Assembly (NCBI GenBank): GCA_001871435.1
Contig: MNVC01000031.1
Coordinates: 1 to 8,872, forward strand
From: Candidatus Magasanikbacteria bacterium CG1_02_32_51
GTDB taxonomy: Bacteria; Patescibacteriota; Patescibacteriia; Magasanikbacterales; UBA922
Reading direction: 5' to 3'
DNA: 8,872 bases
The translations under genes were made by a program, and so were the position numbers. The first letter of the stretch is position 1; each line of letters begins with the position of its first letter. The notes beneath the pieces are model-generated. The model searched no databases and was not told the DNA's origin. It saw only the letters and a list, made by a program, of their open reading frames with translations. This document shows, in pieces, positions 5,539 to 8,872 of the stretch.

Positions 5539-5597
5539 ATATAAAGACGTTTTTATTTTAGAAAGATCCTGAAATAAATTCAGGATGACAAATTGGT

Positions 5598-5627
5598 GTC
5601 ATTCTGAACTTGTTTCAGAATCTTTCT
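5598..5627. repeat. 30-base hairpin repeat, copy identical to 7505-7534
   Basis: It begins GTCATTCTGAACTTGTTTC and ends AGAATCTTTCT. The arms ATTCTGAA/TTCAGAAT pair around a CTTG-type loop. The same 30 bases recur without change in direct orientation at 7505-7534, and diverged relatives lie at 5508-5536, 5560-5589, 7369-7398 and 7406-7436. Confidence 0.8.
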
Positions 5628-5724
5628 CAAGATAAACATATTTATTTAGATAAATATTATAAAGAAAGATTAGTTATTAATATATTAATTAAAAAAATAT
5701 TCATAACTTATGAAAGATTCTGAT

Positions 5725-5965
5725 CCCGATAAAATCGTGATAGAAGGACAATCATCACTTCTTAAGGGATCATCTTTAACCGTCATCCCGAGCGGAATGA
5801 ATGAACGATAGTGAATGAAATGAAGTCGAGGGATCTCCTCTCATGGTATTATTGTTTACTTACAAATGAGGGGGATTACTCTGCGCCCAAGGCGCATCCG
5901 CCTTGGGCGGAGGCTCCGTTCGTTCGTTCCTCACTCTCTACGCTCGGGATGACGATTTTATAGCT
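5725..5965. repeat. Repeat-filled gap upstream of the adenosyltransferase stop
   Basis: No gene is supported here. CGTCATCCCGAGCG (5781-5794) and its exact complement CGCTCGGGATGACG (5941-5954) frame the stretch. The left unit contains imperfect GAATGAA-type repeats (5794-5825) and ends GTCGAGGGATCTC. The right unit contains a nested 11-bp palindrome (5884-5909) and GTTCGTTCGTTC. A CCCGATAAAATCG-type hairpin remnant lies near 5724-5738. These look like variants of one repeat with constant arms and changing centres. Confidence 0.65.
5884..5909. repeat. GC-rich nested palindrome
   Basis: CGCCCAAGGCG (5884-5894) and CGCCTTGGGCG (5899-5909) form a perfect 11-pair stem around a CATC loop, inside the repeat unit that ends at 5954. 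It is among the most GC-rich pieces of the window. No T-run is present on either side, so it is unlikely to be an intrinsic terminator for the minus-strand gene. Confidence 0.75.
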
Positions 5966-6511
5966 TTATTTCTTCCAAGTAATTTCCTCAACATTATTTT
6001 GCTGATTGAAATACCTTCCTAGCATAAACAAAAAATCACTAAGTCTGTTTATAAATATCAGAATATTTTTGTCTAGTTTGTACTTGCTATTTAGATCAAC
6101 TATAACTCTCTCAGCACGGCGACAAATTGCTCTGGCCTGAAAAGCCAGAGAAGCAACAATAGAACCACCTGGTAAAATGAATTGATTAAGTATAGGGAGC
6201 TGTTCACTCATGTCATCTATGTATTTTTCCAATTTGTCTGTGGCAGTCTTTTTTATTTTTGGGATATTTGTAAGTTTTGTTTGGACTGCTGCCAGAGAAG
6301 CCCCAATATTGAAGAGATTATTTTGGATGTTGATCAAAATTTTTAGTTCTTTTGTCTGTTTTTTTTGTAAATAAGAAATCAATAAGCCAAGAGTACTATT
6401 TAGCTCGTCTATTTCACCAATGGCGTCCATTTCTAGACAATTTTTGGCAACTCTTTTGCCACCGAGCAAAGTTGTTTGTCCTTTGTCACCAGCTCTAGTG
6501 TATATTTTCAT
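5966..6511 (-). CDS. pduO: Cob(I)alamin adenosyltransferase, PduO type
   Basis: A 181-residue enzyme that transfers the adenosyl group of ATP to reduced corrinoid, making adenosylcobalamin in the cytoplasm. The N-terminal YTRAGDKGQTTLLGG (4-18) is the PduO-family ATP-binding signature. EIDELN (33-38) and FILPGG (111-116) follow in the expected order. ARAICRRAERVIVDLN (126-141) carries the conserved Arg and Glu residues that contact ATP and shape the active site. INRLSDFLFMLGRYFN (154-169) completes the four-helix-type core. Length fits the family. The ATG at 6511 puts the signature at the very N-terminus. It probably shares a minus-strand transcript with the mgtC-like gene upstream, with an S23-like relic between them. 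No B12-dependent enzyme or corrinoid transporter is in view, so the pathway served is unknown. Confidence 0.92.
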   Translation of the reverse strand: MKIYTRAGDKGQTTLLGGKRVAKNCLEMDAIGEIDELNSTLGLLISYLQKKQTKELKILINIQNNLFNIGASLAAVQTKLTNIPKIKKTATDKLEKYIDDMSEQLPILNQFILPGGSIVASLAFQARAICRRAERVIVDLNSKYKLDKNILIFINRLSDFLFMLGRYFNQQNNVEEITWKK

Positions 6512-6516
6512 AAGTG

Positions 6517-6660
6517 TTATAGTCTATAAAGTCGAAAGTCCATAAAGTCCTTAAAGTCGACAATGAGATTATTTTTTAGTTTAAAGTCTTTGTATGCAGA
6601 TAAAGTCAATTCTTTGGCTTTTTGCCAAGCAATAATGTCTTCAAATTTTTCAATTGTCAT
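6517..6660 (-). pseudogene. Truncated four-helix-bundle (S23/23S-IVP-like) gene relic
   Basis: A 47-codon frame starting ATG at 6660 and ending TAA at 6517. The first 26 residues, MTIEKFEDIIAWQKAKEL then TLSAYKDF, match the opening of the S23-like four-helix-bundle proteins (IVP family), which are normally about 115-125 residues long. After that the frame runs into GACTTTA-type repeats, giving DFKDFMDFRLYRL, and stops. About three quarters of the family protein is therefore missing. It starts after the mgtC-like gene and ends five bases before the adenosyltransferase. Complementary 12-base repeats (6522-6533 and 6669-6680) frame it. It could be a decayed gene or a short peptide still made; the former is more likely. 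Confidence 0.7.
6522..6560 (-). repeat. GACTTTA-type short tandem repeat, left flank of the S23 relic
   Basis: On the minus strand the unit GACTTTA(A/T)G recurs about four times with small changes, from the GTCGAC edge to TATAGAC. Its last 12 bases, GTCTATAAAGTC as read on the plus strand (6522-6533), are the exact complement of 6669-6680 on the other side of the relic. Confidence 0.7.
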
Positions 6661-6668
6661 AATGTGGT

Positions 6669-6689
6669 GACTTTATAGACTTTACGGAC
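6669..6689 (+). repeat. GACTTTA-type repeat, right flank of the S23 relic
   Basis: GACTTTATAGAC (6669-6680) continues as TTTACGGAC and is the inverted counterpart of the left flank. Together the flanks could close the intervening 135 bases into a stem-loop. It abuts the stop codon of the mgtC-like gene. Confidence 0.7.
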
Positions 6690-7103
6690 TTATTTCTTTA
6701 TAAACTTCTTTTCATTGAATAACAAAACTATTAAAAATAAAAATGAGGCAATAACACTTTCCCAAATCCAGCCTACACCAATAGCCATACCAACTGCAGC
6801 TACTGCCCAGAGTCCGGCGGCAGTTGTGAGTCCTACTACCACATTCTCACCATGTTTATGTTGATGAATAATAACACCAACACCTAAGAAACCAATACCA
6901 ACAACAATTTGAGATGCTACTCTACCTGTGTCCAAGCTATTGAAAGCGTTTATTGATAGTATAGTAAAAAGTGTTGAACCTGCAGAAACCAAAGCATAAG
7001 TTCGTGGACCAGCCATTTTGCCGATAGCTATTCTTTGCCAACCTAAGGTACCACCTAATACAATAGCGAGTAATAATTGACCTGTAAAATATAGATAATC
7101 CAT
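6690..7103 (-). CDS. MgtC/SapB family membrane protein
   Basis: A 137-residue inner-membrane protein with the MgtC N-terminal domain and about four hydrophobic segments (roughly 7-21, 37-53, 62-80, 88-112) plus a C-terminal one (113-129). Family wording is clear: LLAIVLGGTLGWQR (11-24), AGPRTYALVSAGS (31-43), VGIGFLGVGVII (68-79) and VVGLTTAAGLWAVAAVGMAIG (89-109). The usual IGxER motif reads LGWQR here, so the Glu is replaced by Gln. The soluble C-terminal domain of Salmonella MgtC is absent, as in the short SapB-like members. MgtC proteins are tied to magnesium limitation and control of the F-type ATP synthase in known pathogens. The role here is not determinable. It is probably the first gene of the minus-strand unit, with a promoter at 7145-7173. 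Confidence 0.88.
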   Translation of the reverse strand: MDYLYFTGQLLLAIVLGGTLGWQRIAIGKMAGPRTYALVSAGSTLFTILSINAFNSLDTGRVASQIVVGIGFLGVGVIIHQHKHGENVVVGLTTAAGLWAVAAVGMAIGVGWIWESVIASFLFLIVLLFNEKKFIKK

Positions 7104-7144
7104 AGATATTCTTTTAAGATTTGATTTATTCTGTAAACAAGTAT

Positions 7145-7173
7145 ATTATAGCAAATAGTTTATAAAGTAGAAA
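7145..7173 (-). promoter_or_regulatory. Promoter candidate for the mgtC-like/pduO unit
   Basis: On the minus strand a perfect TATAAT (7150-7145) is preceded by TGC, giving an extended -10. The -35 position, 17 bases upstream (7173-7168), reads TTTCTA, a weak match of three of six. The predicted start near 7138 leaves a leader of about 35 bases to the ATG at 7103. It resembles the extended -10 promoter of the pilin array. Confidence 0.6.
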
Positions 7174-7220
7174 GTTTGTTTTGATAGGGATGAGGAATTT
7201 GGAAGTGGAAAATAGTATCG

Positions 7221-7243
7221 TCATCCTGTCCGTCAGCCGACGG
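7221..7243. repeat. Hairpin variant at the inner edge of the right arm
   Basis: TCATCCTGTCCGTCAGCCGACGGATCA contains the pair TCCGTC/GACGGA around AGCC (7229-7244). It has the family's GTCATCC opening and runs on into GGATCATAATC, so it is a variant of the same unit with another centre. The rest of 7104-7220 is AT-rich and contains the mgtC promoter. Confidence 0.5.
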
Positions 7244-7500
7244 ATCATAATCTTTCATAAGTTAGAATATTTTTTTAGTTAATATATTGATAACTAGTCT
7301 GTCTTTATAATATTAAAGTGGTTTATTTTATCTTTACTATATTTATCTAAATAAATATATTTATCTTGAGAAAGATCCTGAAATAAATTCAGGATGACGG
7401 ATTATCGTCATGCCGAACTTGTTTCGACATCTTTCTTACAAAAAACATCTTTATATAAAAAAGACTATGATCTCGATAAAATCAGGACAGGGTGACGAAT
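7244..7500. repeat. Right arm of the long imperfect inverted repeat
   Basis: The counterpart of 5504-5724 in opposite orientation. It contains hairpin units at 7369-7398 (arms ATCCTGAA/TTCAGGAT) and 7406-7436 (ATGCCGAA/TTCGACAT), then CTTTATATAAAAAAGAC, GATCTCGATAAAATC and GTGACGAAT. An extra AT-rich stretch near 7315-7340 has no partner in the left arm. The arms enclose the mgtC-like gene, the S23 relic and pduO. Confidence 0.75.
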
Positions 7501-7504
7501 TGGC

Positions 7505-7558
7505 GTCATTCTGAACTTGTTTCAGAATCTTTCTAAAATAAAAACATCTTTATAAAAA
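7505..7558. repeat. Extra repeat unit before the EpmA-like gene
   Basis: The 30 bases at 7505-7534 are identical to 5598-5627. They are followed by AAAATAAAAACATCTTTATA, a near copy of the ACAAAAAACATCTTTATATA after 7436. The hairpin and its AT-rich tail thus form a compound unit that is repeated in tandem here. It ends about 30 bases before the EpmA-like start codon. Confidence 0.7.
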
Positions 7559-7586
7559 ATATTTTTTTAGAATAACTTAGTGTTTT

Positions 7587-8573
7587 ATGTCACAAATATT
7601 TCATATAGCCAAGAATAAAGAAATACTAGAAAAGCGTTTTGAAATAATCAAACTAGTGCGTGAGTTTTTTTGGTCACAAAATTTTATTGAAGTGGAGACA
7701 CCTTTGCTTATCAAATACCCAGGGCAAGAGCCAAATATTTCAGCTATTGAAACAATTTTTCACAATGAACAAAAACAAGATTTTAGAGGATTTTTGCACA
7801 CTTCACCAGAATATACCATGAAAAAAATGTTGGCAGCCGGTTTTACAAATATCTTTTTTTTAGGCAAAACTTTTCGTGATGAAGAAAGTTTTGGTGGTAC
7901 TCATAATCCAGAGTTTACTATGCTAGAGTTTTATCGTACTAATGCTGATATGTTTGATTTGATGGGAGATGTTGAGTCACTTTTTGAATTTATTTTAAAA
8001 AAAATTAATTTTCCGAATTTCAAATTTTTGCGAATAAGTATGATTGAACTTTGGCAAAAAACTATTGCTATTGATTTGGATGAATATTTGACTACTGAAA
8101 AAATGCTGGAGCTTTGTAAAAGTAAGAATTATAATGTGAAAGATGATGAAAGTTATGAAGAATTGTTTTATCGTATTTTTCTAAATGAAATTGAACCAAA
8201 GTTAAAAGATAGGGGAGCTGTAATAGTTTACAATTATCCTGCCCAGATGGCCTCACTTTCTAGACTTTCAGAAGAAAATCCAAATTATGCCCAGAGATTT
8301 GAAGTATATATAGATGGTCTTGAACTTGCCAATGCTTTTTCTGAGCTTACTGACAAAGAAGAACAATTAAAGCGTCTGCAAGAAGAGCAAAAAGAGCGTG
8401 AAAGACAGGGTAAAAAAGTCTATGAAATAGATATGGACTTTATTGAAGCAGTTGGTCAAATGCCAAAATCGGCTGGTATTGCTCTTGGTGTAGACAGACT
8501 TGTCCAAATACTCACATCTTGCCAAAACATAGATAATGTGTTAACATTGCCTTTAAGTAAGCTATTTTTGTAA
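7587..8573 (+). CDS. epmA: EpmA-like EF-P lysine ligase (GenX/PoxA/YjeA, lysyl-tRNA synthetase paralogue)
   Basis: A 328-residue class II synthetase catalytic core without the N-terminal OB-fold anticodon-binding domain of LysRS, matching the length of E. coli EpmA (325). EpmA attaches (R)-beta-lysine to a lysine of elongation factor P. Motif 1 is FIEVETPLL (33-41). TSPEYTMKKMLAAG (72-85) and motif 2, FRDEESFGGTHNPEFTMLEFY (96-116), follow. RFEVYIDGLELANAFSEL (237-254) and motif 3, GIALGVDRLVQIL (297-309), complete the site. Ala299 stands where LysRS has Gly, which from memory is a feature of EpmA. It is intact and unlike a decayed LysRS. No Shine-Dalgarno site is seen, and a -10-like TAGAAT lies at 7568-7573. 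EF-P and the beta-lysine-forming EpmB are not in the window, so the lysine form used is unknown. Confidence 0.88.
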   Translation: MSQIFHIAKNKEILEKRFEIIKLVREFFWSQNFIEVETPLLIKYPGQEPNISAIETIFHNEQKQDFRGFLHTSPEYTMKKMLAAGFTNIFFLGKTFRDEESFGGTHNPEFTMLEFYRTNADMFDLMGDVESLFEFILKKINFPNFKFLRISMIELWQKTIAIDLDEYLTTEKMLELCKSKNYNVKDDESYEELFYRIFLNEIEPKLKDRGAVIVYNYPAQMASLSRLSEENPNYAQRFEVYIDGLELANAFSELTDKEEQLKRLQEEQKERERQGKKVYEIDMDFIEAVGQMPKSAGIALGVDRLVQILTSCQNIDNVLTLPLSKLFL

Positions 8574-8621
8574 TTTTGAATTTAGGAATTTTAAATTTCG
8601 AAACAATTTTAAATGTTTTAA

Positions 8622-8872
8622 TTGTAAGAAAGTAAAGCGTTGTTTACAATTCATTAGGATAAAAATAGTTAATAAGTTGCTCTAAAGGTGTGAGATTATT
8701 TAGACCTTTATGAGGTTTGACAGTATTATACCAGTTAATAAATCTAATAAGTTCTGTCTTTCTATGAGCTCTACTATTAAACTTAGTTTTATTATGCCAC
8801 ATCTCCATTAGAGTTCTAATAACACGTTCAGCTTTACCGTTGGTATAAGGATGTTTAACCTTAGTAAACCTT
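8622..8872 (-). mobile_element. Right insertion-sequence end (IS481-like), inverted copy
   Basis: An inverted copy of 11-261 with a single mismatch over 251 bases. The terminus reads TGTAAG at 8623-8628 on the plus strand, followed by AAAGTAAAGCGTTG. Sequence to the left (8574-8621) is AT-rich and unrelated to the left flank, which sets the element border here. That 48-base stretch after the EpmA-like gene shows no convincing terminator. Confidence 0.85.
8644..8871 (-). CDS. Transposase C-terminal fragment, second copy (5' truncated by window edge)
   Basis: The same 3' transposase segment as at the left edge, read on the minus strand. The 75 codons seen are identical in DNA to their counterparts in 3-239. 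It keeps the HPYTNGKAER motif with the likely catalytic Glu and the TPLEQL ending. Nothing suggests decay within the visible part. The rest of the gene lies beyond the window. Confidence 0.85.
   Translation of the reverse strand, partial: RFTKVKHPYTNGKAERVIRTLMEMWHNKTKFNSRAHRKTELIRFINWYNTVKPHKGLNNLTPLEQLINYFYPNEL

Larger units (their letters stand above)
5504..5724. repeat. Left arm of a long imperfect inverted repeat
   Basis: Read on the minus strand, this stretch aligns end to end with 7244-7500. Shared parts include GACGAAT, the stretch CTTTATATAAAAAAGA, several GATCCTGAA...TTCAGGATGAC hairpins, TATCTAAATAAATAT and ATCTTTCATAAGTTA. The right arm has about 25 extra AT-rich bases near 7315-7340. 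The arm contains three hairpin units (5508-5531, 5560-5589, 5598-5627) and part of a fourth. No coding frame is supported. Confidence 0.75.

Noticed and set aside
5508..5627. Regularly repeated hairpins that could be taken for a CRISPR array
   Set aside because: Orientation alternates, copies diverge, spacing is irregular and no cas genes are present.
5855..5869. TTACTTACAAAT, a 12-base match to the left IS border
   Set aside because: The match is short, AT-rich and not followed by any further IS sequence, so chance is the simpler explanation.
7190..7282. Small open frame MRNLEVENSIVIL... of 30 codons
   Set aside because: It runs through the repeat arm (most codons lie in repeat DNA), lacks a Shine-Dalgarno site and shows no recognisable motif.
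8574..8621. Terminator after the EpmA-like gene
   Set aside because: The AT-rich stretch has short AAATTT-type complements but no stable stem with a following T-run.
1..8872. Alternative genetic code (UGA as Gly), as in some Patescibacteria
   Set aside because: All long frames end normally, none needs UGA read-through, and conserved motifs read correctly in the standard bacterial code.

Overview
This is a low-GC bacterial window that most resembles the Candidate Phyla Radiation (Patescibacteria). That assignment is an inference. It rests on a tandem run of VirB2/TrbC-type two-helix pilin genes, a mostly Shine-Dalgarno-free gene layout, a relic of a four-helix-bundle (S23-like) gene, and gaps packed with short palindromic repeats. 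Reading uses the ordinary bacterial code. No rRNA, tRNA or CRISPR array was seen.

Layout. Positions 1-261 and 8622-8872 are inverted copies of the same insertion-sequence end, with the transposase 3' ends pointing inward. They match base for base over 243 bp, so the window may be a contig that stops in a repeated IS. A gap with a perfect 28-bp palindrome and a good promoter (399-428) leads into eight consecutive plus-strand pilin-like genes (518-4650). All eight encode a signal peptide, a short exported segment and two membrane helices joined by a small polar loop. The first has the only strong Shine-Dalgarno site and is followed by a strong hairpin, so it may be the most highly expressed subunit. 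The third carries a Cys-rich C-terminal domain resembling DUF4215. Palindromic repeats have entered the coding sequence at the end of gene 6, the start of gene 7 and the end of gene 8. A family 2 glycosyltransferase (4681-5475) follows and ends at a terminator.

The second half holds a minus-strand pair, an MgtC-like membrane protein (6690-7103) and a PduO-type cobalamin adenosyltransferase (5966-6511). A truncated S23-like gene, framed by 12-bp complementary repeats, lies between them. This block sits between two long diverged inverted repeat arms (5504-5724 and 7244-7500) built from hairpin units. A plus-strand EpmA-like ligase (7587-8573) comes before the right IS copy.

Working together: the eight pilin-like proteins probably form or decorate a cell-envelope structure, perhaps a type IV secretion-like pilus. 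The glycosyltransferase could modify surface components. No T4SS ATPase, core-complex or relaxase gene is present, so any assembly machinery must be encoded elsewhere. The other metabolic genes have no evident link to the pilin array.
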